Shown piece by piece: positions 1 through 7,217 of a DNA stretch of 22,398 bases. Position 1 is the stretch's first letter; the number at the start of each line of letters is the position of its first letter. A program made the translations under genes and the position numbers. Source of the stretch: JBKEHD01 sp046710445 (GTDB taxonomy: Bacteria; Pseudomonadota; Alphaproteobacteria; Rickettsiales; Midichloriaceae); contig JBKEHD010000018.1 of NCBI GenBank assembly GCA_046710445.1, forward strand, positions 1 to 22,398, written 5' to 3'. Under the pieces are notes generated by a model. It made no database searches. It was given only the letters and a program-made list of their open reading frames with translations, and was not told where the DNA came from.

Positions 1-846
1 TCTTACTTATACAAATCAAAGCCTAGTATTTTAAAAAAGAAACCTATTGAAGAGGTGTATAGTAATCCCCTATCAACAAAAATTATGTTTTCTCAAGATT
101 TGGAGACTTACATAGGTTTTCATCAATCTTCTATTGCAGGGCAAATGCTTTATATGTATACAGAGGGGATGCATAAAAAACTTATAGAAAAATTTTCTAA
201 TGTTTTTGAAGCTCATTTATTGCTTACTTATAATTTCCAAGCTCTTCCTTTAGAGGAAGCTTTCATAAATCTATTGAAGCACTCAATCACAACTATTAAC
301 AATATAGTTGCAGATGGGTTTAATGATGTAAAGAAGCTTGTGCCAACTCAAACAGCAGAAAAAATATATAATACTAAATCTATAGATGTTATGGTGAAAA
401 ACCCCTTGAAATGGTTTGAAAGCTATGATGTGAGTTATGATTTTATAAAGCCACAAGACGTTATTAAAGATCCAAATGTAATGAAATATTGCGCCAAATC
501 TCGTGATAATGGAGAAGTAAACGATATCATGAATGATATATCTAAGATAGTGCAGTGTATGACAGCAATAAAATACACGCAAATATTCGCTACTAGCCTA
601 TGCTATATATTTTTAAAATATAAAGATCAAGACGAAAAAATTGATGATTTACTAAAAAATTTACCACAGCCGGAAGTAAATTTTCAATGTTACTATCCTA
701 ATGTTTTGAATAGTGCAACATGTGACATACAAAGCATTTTTGAAATTACAGATGAGCAAGCCTCATGCTTCCAAGATAAATCTCCTATTGCAATATGTGA
801 TCTTTATGGAAAATTAGATGTATGTCAGCATAGTGATGATCTTTAA
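1..846 (+). CDS. Hypothetical protein, 5' end outside window
   Basis: I do not recognise this protein. The frame is open from base 1 with no stop, so the GTG at 55 is probably internal and the true start lies before the window; at least 281 codons are visible. It is polar and mostly alpha-helical in composition, with no obvious signal peptide or long membrane segment in the visible part. The last 60 residues hold six cysteines (FQCYY, ATCDI, ASCFQ, AICDL, DVCQH and nearby), while the first two thirds have few. Clustered C-terminal cysteines could bind metal or form disulfides if exported, but no family motif supports either. It ends at TAA, and a short inverted repeat and AT-rich promoter-like sequence separate it from the desaturase. 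It could be a lineage-specific or secreted protein; that is a guess. Confidence 0.7.
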   Translation, partial: SYLYKSKPSILKKKPIEEVYSNPLSTKIMFSQDLETYIGFHQSSIAGQMLYMYTEGMHKKLIEKFSNVFEAHLLLTYNFQALPLEEAFINLLKHSITTINNIVADGFNDVKKLVPTQTAEKIYNTKSIDVMVKNPLKWFESYDVSYDFIKPQDVIKDPNVMKYCAKSRDNGEVNDIMNDISKIVQCMTAIKYTQIFATSLCYIFLKYKDQDEKIDDLLKNLPQPEVNFQCYYPNVLNSATCDIQSIFEITDEQASCFQDKSPIAICDLYGKLDVCQHSDDL

Positions 847-857
847 AAGCTAACTAC

Positions 858-901
858 ACTATATTTGATGGAAAATTTATTGTAATAGTGGGTAATATAG
901 T
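858..901 (+). repeat. Inverted repeat after the first gene
   Basis: The arms ACTATATT (858-865) and AATATAGT (894-901) are perfect 8-bp complements around a 28-nt loop. It lies 12 bp after the stop of the upstream gene. The loop is long, the stem is all A/T except one G:C pair, and no U-run follows, so it is at best a weak terminator and may be chance in AT-rich DNA. Confidence 0.2.
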
Positions 902-902
902 A

Positions 903-918
903 TATAATCGCGTATAAT
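903..918 (+). promoter_or_regulatory. Possible -10 elements for the desaturase gene
   Basis: Two TATAAT hexamers (903-908 and 913-918) lie 28 and 18 bp before the desaturase ATG at 936. No convincing -35 is visible at the expected distance. If either is used, the leader is only about 10-25 nt. AT-rich DNA gives such hexamers often, so support is weak. Confidence 0.25.
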
Positions 919-935
919 TTTTATTTATTATTGGT

Positions 936-2129
936 ATGATGAAAAAAGTTAATATTAACTATCAGGCATTATTTGTTACGATAATTTATCCTGTAATTCT
1001 AGGCGTTTTGACTTATGTCTATTGCTCTTATTATGAAATTGGAAAATTTGAGATAATTTCTATTGTTGCGTCATATTATATAATAAATATTTCTGTTGGA
1101 GTGGGGTTACATAGACTTTGGTCTCATGCTGCTTTCAAAACAAAGAAATGGGTAGAGGTAGTGTTGGCAATTTTGACCGCTGGAACTTTGCAAGGACCTA
1201 TTTTAGCTTGGGCATCTGATCATATGATACATCATAAATATACAGATGTTGTGGGGAAAGATCCACATACTGCTTTGAAATTTAAGAATAAAGTTATTGG
1301 TTTCTTATGGTCTCATATGGGATGGATGATCTTTTCTGATACTAAGAAGAAAAAAATAGATAGAATGACTTTAGTTAAGCTAGGGAAGAATAAAATTGTT
1401 ATGTGGCAATTCAATCATTATTGGAAAATTGCTATATTTGTTAACACTGTTGTTCCTATGGCTTTAGGGTATTTGATAGGTGGAGATTTAAGATATGCTA
1501 TTGCTGGATTTGTTTTTATGGGAGTAGGTAGAGCTATACAGCAGCAAGCAACGTTTTGTGTTAATTCTTTGGTGCATGTGAGTATGGGTACGCAAAAGTA
1601 TTATTATGGTACTGCAAGAGATATATGGTGGTTGTTTTTTATGTTGTTAGGTGAAAATTGGCATAATTTTCATCATGCTTTTGCTAGTGATTATAGGAAT
1701 GGTCATAAATGGTATCAGTTTGATGTTCATAAATGGGTTATAGCATTAATGAGTAAGGTGGGATTAGCCAGTGATTTAGTTGTTACATCTGATGTCAGAA
1801 TAAAAGATATGGTGAATGAGGTAAGTAAAAAATTTGAATCTGGTTTAAGAAGTGAACTTGAGTATATAGAAAGTTCTACAATGCAGATTCAAGAATTAGC
1901 TATAAAGAGATTGAAAAAAACTGAAAAGTCAGCTATAAAGTTTGCTTCGGATGTTAATGACAATTTAAAAGCACTTGTGTCTAAGACTAAGGACATGATC
2001 ACGTATGTAAATCAAGTGCGATTAGAAGGAGTGAATTTAGAAGAGAGAGTTGTGAGGAGAATTTTGAAGAGTTATAATGATTTGAAAAAAATAGCTGAAC
2101 AATTGGAGATTCAAGTTGCTACAATTTGA
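936..2129 (+). CDS. Acyl-CoA/fatty acid desaturase with helical C-terminal extension
   Basis: Membrane-bound di-iron desaturase of the stearoyl-CoA (delta-9) type, which introduces a cis double bond into acyl chains and sets membrane fluidity. All histidine boxes are present: HRLWSH (H59, H64), HMIHH (H96, H99, H100) and HNFHH (H243, H246, H247), plus the NSLVH motif (H214) typical of the acyl-CoA desaturase branch. Hydrophobic segments near residues 11-33, 40-58, 73-93, 164-182 and 231-239 fit the usual membrane hairpins. The catalytic region ends near residue 275. The remaining 120 residues are charged and helical, with coiled-coil-like heptads (EYIESSTMQIQELAIKRL onward), and are not needed for the known fold. 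The ATG at 936 is followed at once by a second ATG at 939; either could serve. Transcription probably continues toward tRNA-Pro 24 bp downstream. Family call is firm; chain-position specificity is inferred. Confidence 0.93.
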   Translation: MMKKVNINYQALFVTIIYPVILGVLTYVYCSYYEIGKFEIISIVASYYIINISVGVGLHRLWSHAAFKTKKWVEVVLAILTAGTLQGPILAWASDHMIHHKYTDVVGKDPHTALKFKNKVIGFLWSHMGWMIFSDTKKKKIDRMTLVKLGKNKIVMWQFNHYWKIAIFVNTVVPMALGYLIGGDLRYAIAGFVFMGVGRAIQQQATFCVNSLVHVSMGTQKYYYGTARDIWWLFFMLLGENWHNFHHAFASDYRNGHKWYQFDVHKWVIALMSKVGLASDLVVTSDVRIKDMVNEVSKKFESGLRSELEYIESSTMQIQELAIKRLKKTEKSAIKFASDVNDNLKALVSKTKDMITYVNQVRLEGVNLEERVVRRILKSYNDLKKIAEQLEIQVATI

Positions 2130-2153
2130 CCAAGATAATGATTTAATTTTTTT

Positions 2154-2230
2154 CGGGGCATAGCGCAGTCTGGCAGCGCACCTGGTTTGGGACCAGGGGG
2201 TCGGGAGTTCGAATCTCCCTGCCCCGACCA
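2154..2230 (+). tRNA. tRNA-Pro (anticodon UGG)
   Basis: A full cloverleaf can be folded. Acceptor arms are CGGGGCA (2154-2160) and TGCCCCG (2220-2226). The anticodon stem CCTGG/CCAGG encloses TTTGGGA with anticodon TGG at 2188-2190. The T arm GGGAG-TTCGAAT-CTCCC is canonical, followed by discriminator A and an encoded CCA at 2228-2230. The UGG anticodon can read all CCN proline codons when U34 is suitably modified. A run of eight T follows immediately. Confidence 0.97.
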
Positions 2231-2238
2231 TTTTTTTT
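2231..2238 (+). terminator. T-run directly after tRNA-Pro
   Basis: Eight T residues directly follow the encoded CCA. With the GC-rich acceptor/T arm as the preceding hairpin, this could end or attenuate transcription before holB, which starts 28 bp later with no clear promoter of its own. It may equally be read through. Confidence 0.3.
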
Positions 2239-2265
2239 ATACTTAATTTGTTTATTGAATAAAAG

Positions 2266-3144
2266 ATGCTTATAAATGATAAATATTCGCATGATATTGA
2301 TAGTATCTTGAAGATATTTAATGAATCAGTTAATAAATCTATATCATATCTTATATATGGGGCTCCAGGCTCCGGTAAAAGTTATTTATCTTCTATAATA
2401 GCAAAAAAAATATATCGATCTGATGTTTGCCATAATTCATTTGTATTAAATGAGGACTCAAGGGAAAATCAAGCTATTATTTCTGTTAATGACATAAGAA
2501 AAATTAAAAAATGGCTTAATTTAAGTACGATAGATCAAAGTTCAAAGTTAGTTATTATAGATGATGCACATAAAATGAATGTTAATTCTTCAAATGCATT
2601 ATTAAAAATTCTTGAAGAACCTATTGGAAAAACAACTATTATATTGAATGCATCAAATATAGAATCATTAGAAGTTACAGTAAAATCTAGATGTATTAAG
2701 CTTAAATTACGAAAAAAAAGCTTTCAGGAATTCGAAAAAATACTTTTTGAGTATACTGATTCTTATAATTTTGAAAATATTGCAGAACTTTATAAAATAT
2801 GTAGTGGAGATTTAAAATTAGCTATTGCCATCATTAAGGATGAAGCGTTGCATGATTTAAATGATATTAAAGATAAGAATGATAAATTTGTAGAATTTAT
2901 ATCTAAATTAAACTTAGAAAAAGAAGAGCATTTGAAAATTTTCTCATATCTTGTTTATAATTTTTTAAATTATTATATTGATAATCTAGTGATGTATAAT
3001 CAAAATTTCATTAAAATCTTATTAAATGGTATAGACAAAATTGAGTATTTGTTTTCCAACATGCAAAATCTGAATTCTACCTATGTTAGGGACATTATCA
3101 TAAATATATTAATAAAATGCAATTCTTTTTCAAAAAAAGCTTAA
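2266..3144 (+). CDS. holB: DNA polymerase III clamp-loader delta' subunit (reduced)
   Basis: AAA+ protein of the clamp-loader family, which acts with DnaX and delta to load the sliding clamp. Walker A is GAPGSGKS (residues 32-39), the Walker B region is LVIIDDAH (95-102), followed by NALLKILEEP (110-119), nearly invariant in delta'/gamma proteins, and the SRC motif at 141-143. Only one Cys (C55) lies between the Walker motifs, so the four-Cys zinc module seen in many delta'/DnaX proteins is missing. At 292 residues it is somewhat shorter than typical delta' proteins, and its C-terminal half is Ile/Asn/Lys-rich and poorly conserved, as in many AT-rich endosymbionts. It keeps an intact P-loop, which enterobacterial delta' lacks. 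Its 3' end overlaps lspA by 28 bp, so the two are cotranscribed. A shorter DnaX-like paralogue is the alternative. Confidence 0.85.
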   Translation: MLINDKYSHDIDSILKIFNESVNKSISYLIYGAPGSGKSYLSSIIAKKIYRSDVCHNSFVLNEDSRENQAIISVNDIRKIKKWLNLSTIDQSSKLVIIDDAHKMNVNSSNALLKILEEPIGKTTIILNASNIESLEVTVKSRCIKLKLRKKSFQEFEKILFEYTDSYNFENIAELYKICSGDLKLAIAIIKDEALHDLNDIKDKNDKFVEFISKLNLEKEEHLKIFSYLVYNFLNYYIDNLVMYNQNFIKILLNGIDKIEYLFSNMQNLNSTYVRDIIINILIKCNSFSKKA

Positions 3145-3599
3145 AAATACTAATTGTAATTTTAATTACAATTTTGATAGATCAAAGTAGTAAAATTTCA
3201 GTAATGGAGTATGTGAATCATGATAATTCTAATATGCTGAAAGTGACAAGTTATTTGAATTTTGTTTATGTATGGAACTATGGCATAAGTTTTGGATTTT
3301 TTAGTGAATATAATTTAAATTATAAAATATTTGTATTTATATCTGTGTTACTTTTAGCCTTTATATTATTCTTTTTAAGAAAAGAGAATGCTATGATTTT
3401 AGGGATGATAGTAGGGGGTGGTATAGGGAATGTAATAGATAGAATACTAAGAGGAGCTGTATTTGATTTTATTGATTTTCATATCGCAGGATGGCATTAT
3501 CCAGCATTTAATGTAGCAGATTCATGTGTTGTATTGGGTTTGGGATTAATTATAATAAAAGAGATGTATTCAAAGAAAAATATAGAATCTAATGAATGA
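3117..3599 (+). CDS. lspA: Lipoprotein signal peptidase
   Basis: Signal peptidase II, the inner-membrane aspartic protease that cleaves the signal peptide of diacylglyceryl-modified prolipoproteins. Four hydrophobic segments are visible (about residues 10-21, 68-87, 92-108, 133-150). Family motifs are in order: WNYGISFG (53-60), the NxxDR element N105-D108-R109, DFIDF with catalytic D117, and FNVADS with catalytic D135. At 160 residues it has normal length. The ATG at 3117 lies 28 bp inside holB in another frame; it is needed to supply the first membrane helix, so the overlap is genuine and implies translational coupling. Confidence 0.95.
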   Translation: MQFFFKKSLKILIVILITILIDQSSKISVMEYVNHDNSNMLKVTSYLNFVYVWNYGISFGFFSEYNLNYKIFVFISVLLLAFILFFLRKENAMILGMIVGGGIGNVIDRILRGAVFDFIDFHIAGWHYPAFNVADSCVVLGLGLIIIKEMYSKKNIESNE

Positions 3600-3615
3600 T
3601 AAATGCAGTGTACTT

Positions 3616-3749
3616 AGTGCATAAAATTTCAATGATATATTGAGAAATGCAAATGCTGATTAGTGAGTTATGATGGACAAGAAAATTCCAAAAATATCTT
3701 TTTCTTCTTATATCATATTACTCATTGAAATATGTAGTGTGATGCACTA
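3616..3749. repeat. Interrupted inverted repeat in lspA to BI-1 gap
   Basis: The left arm has TAGTGCAT (3616-3623) and ATTTCAATGA (3627-3636); the right arm has TCATTGAAAT (3722-3731) and ATGCACTA (3742-3749). Both blocks are perfect complements in the correct order, but spacers differ (3 versus 10 nt) and the loop is about 85 nt. It could be a leader-RNA fold, a remnant repeat element, or an operator pair. No known family was recognised. Confidence 0.4.
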
Positions 3750-3792
3750 TATTATATCTATAATGAAATTTACGGAGATTTTTTATGCTTGA
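3670..3792 (+). CDS. Possible 40-residue membrane peptide overlapping BI-1 start
   Basis: A short frame begins ATGATGGAC and ends at TGA 3790-3792, overlapping the BI-1 start codon by 8 bp. The peptide is basic at the N-terminus (MMDKKIPK), then hydrophobic (YIILLIEICSVMHYIISI), as expected for a one-helix membrane peptide or leader. Its translation would end on the BI-1 initiation region and could couple the two. The ribosome site is poor, and 40 open codons are not rare in this composition, so it may be chance. Confidence 0.2.
   Translation: MMDKKIPKISFSSYIILLIEICSVMHYIISIMKFTEIFYA
3759..3778 (+). promoter_or_regulatory. Possible -10 and ribosome binding site of BI-1 gene
   Basis: TATAAT (3759-3764) and CGGAG (3774-3778) precede the ATG at 3785 by 20 and 6 nt. 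The purine box is one of the better ribosome sites in the window. No clear -35 hexamer is seen, and using this -10 would leave a leader of about 14 nt. Confidence 0.3.
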
Positions 3793-4498
3793 TTATACAA
3801 AATATTCTGATGTTTCTGCAAAGAAATCAGATTATAATGAAGGCCTAAGAGTATACATGCTTAATATTTTTAAGAATATGGGTGTAGCTCTTGCTATTAC
3901 TGCTGTTATGGCAATGATAGTTGCTTCATCACCTCAATTAATGCAATTGTTTTTTTCTACTCCCCTGAAGTGGGTTGTGATGTTTGCACCACTTGGTATG
4001 GTTTTTTATATGAGTGCAAAAATAAACTCTATGTCTTATCATACTGCACAGATATCTTTATGGGTATATTCTGCTTTGATGGGTATTTCATTGGCATCGA
4101 TAATGTATATGTACACACAAGAAAGTATTGCTAAGGTGTTCTTTATAACATCATCATTATTTGGTTCAATGGCAATTTATGGACATACAACAAAGAAAGA
4201 TCTTTCTGGACTTGGTTCATTTTTATTTATGGGATTAATTGGCTTAATAATTGCTAGTTTTGCAAATTTGTATTTCCAAAGTTCTGCTTTAGGTAATGTT
4301 CTTTCTTATGTTGGAGTGTTAGTTTTTACTTTGCTTACAGCGTATGATGTACAAAAACTTAAGAGATTATACTATCAAATTGGTGGTGATGCAGAGCAAG
4401 CAAGAAAAGTATCTATATATGGTGCATTAAGTTTATATATGGATTTCATTAATCTTTTCATATTCTTGATGAGAATATTTGGTGTAAGAAGAGATTAA
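3785..4498 (+). CDS. Bax inhibitor-1/YccA family membrane protein
   Basis: Multi-pass inner-membrane protein of the BI-1/TMBIM superfamily (YccA, YetJ). The 237 residues match the family length, and seven hydrophobic segments can be picked (about 29-47, 60-76, 86-107, 113-131, 139-162, 168-186, 210-231). Features typical of bacterial members are the soluble N-terminus with YxxGLRxYM-like spacing before helix 1, YMSAKINSMS after helix 2, TAYDVQKLKRLY between helices 6 and 7, and the C-terminal LYMDFINLFIFLMRIFG. YccA interacts with FtsH in E. coli and YetJ is a pH-sensitive calcium leak channel; which role applies here cannot be read from sequence. BI-1-like proteins are widespread in Rickettsiales. 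It precedes gyrA by 28 bp with no terminator visible. Confidence 0.92.
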   Translation: MLDYTKYSDVSAKKSDYNEGLRVYMLNIFKNMGVALAITAVMAMIVASSPQLMQLFFSTPLKWVVMFAPLGMVFYMSAKINSMSYHTAQISLWVYSALMGISLASIMYMYTQESIAKVFFITSSLFGSMAIYGHTTKKDLSGLGSFLFMGLIGLIIASFANLYFQSSALGNVLSYVGVLVFTLLTAYDVQKLKRLYYQIGGDAEQARKVSIYGALSLYMDFINLFIFLMRIFGVRRD

Positions 4499-4526
4499 AT
4501 TAATATATAATTTGTAAATTTTAATT

Positions 4527-7217
4527 TTGGATAATAATAATATTATAAATACCGTATCTGTTTCAATTGAAAAGGAGATGCAAAGTGCCTATTTAGATTA
4601 TGCGATGAGCGTAATAGTTAGTAGAGCATTACCTGATTGTCGAGATGGTTTGAAGCCTGTACACAGAAGAATACTTTATGCCATGCATGAGACTGGTAAT
4701 CTTCATGATAAGCCATATAGAAAATCTGCAAGGGTTGTTGGTGAAGTAATGGGTAAATATCATCCACATGGTGATAGTGCTATATACTCCTCTCTTGTTA
4801 GGATGGCACAGGATTTTTCTCTAAGATTACCTCTTATAGATGGACAGGGTAACTTTGGGTCCATAGATGGTGATTCGCCTGCTCAAATGAGATATACAGA
4901 GGTGAGACTTGCAAAATCTGCAAGTTTTGTTATGCAGGATATTGATAAAGATACTGTTGATTTTCAAGATAATTACGATGGGTCAGAGCGAGAGCCTAAA
5001 GTATTACCCGCTAGATTTCCAAATTTATTAGTAAATGGTGCCAATGGGATAGCTGTTGGTATGGCAACTAGTATACCCCCGCATAATTTGTCAGAAGTTA
5101 TCGATGCTTGTTGTGCTGTTATTGATAATAAAGATATTTTAGATGAAGAATTAACTGAATTTATCCCTGCTCCTGATTTCCCAACAGGTGGTGAAATTAT
5201 TAACGGAGAAGCTGCTAAGCAGGCTATATTGAAAGGCCGTGGTAGTATTATAATGAGGGGAAAGGCAGCTATTGAGGAAGATAATGGTAAAAATCGCGTT
5301 GTAATTTCCGAAATACCATATCAGGTTAATAAAGCCGATATGTTGAAAGCAATAGAGCATCTTGCAAGAGAAAAGACTATAGAGGGTATATCTGAAGTTA
5401 GAGATGAGACAAATAAATTAGGTATCAGAGTTGTAGTTGATCTTAAGCGTGAGGCACAAGCTTATGTGGTTTTAAACCAATTATATCAAAACACTCAACT
5501 ACAATGTAGTTTTAGTGTGAACATGTTGGCATTGGATAACAATATGCCAAAAGTCATGGGTATACGCTATGTTTTGAATGCATTTATTGATTTTAGAAAA
5601 GAGGTTATTACACGCAGAACATCATATTTATTAAACAAAGCAAGAACGAGAGCACATTTATTAATCGGGCTAGGTATTGCTGTTGCAAATATTGATGAAG
5701 TAATTGTGATGATTAAATCTTCAGCAGATGTACAAACTGCGAAAGATAATTTAATGAAAACTGCATGGAAGTCTGGTGATATAATACCATTGATAAATTT
5801 GGTTGCAGATCATAGAAATAAAGTTTTTGATGGCAAATGTTACTTTACTGAAGAGCAGGCTAAAGCTATCTTAGAAATGAAGTTACAACGTTTAACTGCA
5901 CTTGAAAAAAATAAAATCGATGGTGAGTTAATAGAATTATCAAAAATAATAAAAGAGTATTTAGATCTTTTATTTTCCAGCACTCAGATGATGAATATGA
6001 TTAAGGATGAGTTATTGGTAGTAAAATCTGAAATTGGTACTCCAAGAAGGACTGTAATCAAGAATGAAGATATCAATGTTACCGATGAAGATTTAATTCC
6101 GAAAGAAGAAATGGTTGTTACTTTAACCAAAAGTGGTTTTATAAAAAGAGTGCCATTGAATGTATACAGATCTCAAAAGCGTGGTGGTAAAGGAAGATCC
6201 GCAATGAGTATGTATGACGATGATATAATACAAGAATTAATTGTAACAAATACTCATACTCCACTATTATTTTTTTCATCATTTGGTAAGGTATTTAAGT
6301 TAAAAGTATACAAATTGCCTATCGCAAGTCCTCAATCTAAAGGTAGGGCGCTTGTGAATTTAATAGCTATTGATGATAAAGACAAAATAGCGAGCCTAAT
6401 GCCAATGCAAACCAGTGAGGAAGGTGAAGAATTAAATATTGTGTTTGCAACTGCAAAAGGAAATGCGAGAAGAAATAGTTTATCAGATTTCTCTAGTATC
6501 CAATCAAATGGAAAAATAGCAATACGTCTAGATGATGATGATAAATTGGTAGGTGTTGCAATATGTAAAAATGATGATCATGTACTGTTGGCTACAAAAA
6601 ATGGTAAAGCTGTGAGGTTTTCTATATCTGCATTAAGGGTATTTAAAAGCAGATCATCTGATGGTGTTAAGGGTGTGAAATTATCAAATAAGAAAGACGC
6701 TGTGATTTCTATGTCAATTTTGAACTCAAGTGAGATGGATATATTGAAAAGAGATGAGTATCTAAAAATTTCATTTAGTAGAAGACAGAAATTAGCATCT
6801 GAAATATTCCAAGGAAAATTAAATCAATCTGAAACAGATTTAAATGGAGATGATTTTGATGTTATAAAATTTGCAAAAGAGGAGCAGTTTATACTTACCA
6901 TTACTGAAAATGGTTATGGTAAAAGAACATCAGCTTATGAATATAGAATTACTAATCGTAATAGCCAGGGTGTACTTAACATAGATACAGGCAGTAGAAA
7001 TGGTTTAGCCGTTTCATCATTTTTTGTTGATAGCGATGATCAAATAATGGTAATGACAAATCTTGGCACAATAATTAGAACCCAAACGAATACCATAAGG
7101 GTTACAAGTAGAAATGCAAAAGGTGTTAAAATAATTGATTTGAACAGTGGGGAAAAAGTTGTTTCGGTATCAAAAATATCTGCAGAAGATGAAGAAGAAG
7201 ATGAAGAAGAATGCTAG
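4527..7217 (+). CDS. gyrA: DNA gyrase subunit A
   Basis: Type II topoisomerase breakage-reunion subunit; with GyrB it supercoils DNA using ATP. The start is TTG (codons L/M-D-N-N-N), which gives the usual N-terminus before SIEKEMQSAYLDYAMSVI; no strong ribosome site is present. The catalytic tyrosine is Y123 in AQMRYTEVR. The C-terminal pinwheel carries the GyrA box as QKRGGKG (550-556), marking it as gyrase and not ParC. Length 896 is normal. In the quinolone-binding helix (HGDSAIYSSL, 81-90) the residue equivalent to E. coli Ser83 is S84, but the acidic residue equivalent to Asp87 is S88. The C-terminus is a short acidic run (EDEEEDEEEC) encoded by a GAA/GAT repeat tract that also encodes the start of tolB in another frame, overlapping it by about 29 bp. 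Confidence 0.97.
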   Translation: MDNNNIINTVSVSIEKEMQSAYLDYAMSVIVSRALPDCRDGLKPVHRRILYAMHETGNLHDKPYRKSARVVGEVMGKYHPHGDSAIYSSLVRMAQDFSLRLPLIDGQGNFGSIDGDSPAQMRYTEVRLAKSASFVMQDIDKDTVDFQDNYDGSEREPKVLPARFPNLLVNGANGIAVGMATSIPPHNLSEVIDACCAVIDNKDILDEELTEFIPAPDFPTGGEIINGEAAKQAILKGRGSIIMRGKAAIEEDNGKNRVVISEIPYQVNKADMLKAIEHLAREKTIEGISEVRDETNKLGIRVVVDLKREAQAYVVLNQLYQNTQLQCSFSVNMLALDNNMPKVMGIRYVLNAFIDFRKEVITRRTSYLLNKARTRAHLLIGLGIAVANIDEVIVMIKSSADVQTAKDNLMKTAWKSGDIIPLINLVADHRNKVFDGKCYFTEEQAKAILEMKLQRLTALEKNKIDGELIELSKIIKEYLDLLFSSTQMMNMIKDELLVVKSEIGTPRRTVIKNEDINVTDEDLIPKEEMVVTLTKSGFIKRVPLNVYRSQKRGGKGRSAMSMYDDDIIQELIVTNTHTPLLFFSSFGKVFKLKVYKLPIASPQSKGRALVNLIAIDDKDKIASLMPMQTSEEGEELNIVFATAKGNARRNSLSDFSSIQSNGKIAIRLDDDDKLVGVAICKNDDHVLLATKNGKAVRFSISALRVFKSRSSDGVKGVKLSNKKDAVISMSILNSSEMDILKRDEYLKISFSRRQKLASEIFQGKLNQSETDLNGDDFDVIKFAKEEQFILTITENGYGKRTSAYEYRITNRNSQGVLNIDTGSRNGLAVSSFFVDSDDQIMVMTNLGTIIRTQTNTIRVTSRNAKGVKIIDLNSGEKVVSVSKISAEDEEEDEEEC

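Noticed and set aside
2037..2231. Minus-strand ORF of 64 codons starting MVGAGRFELPTPWSQTR
   Set aside because: It is the reverse complement of tRNA-Pro plus the desaturase end, a well-known type of spurious tRNA-derived protein.
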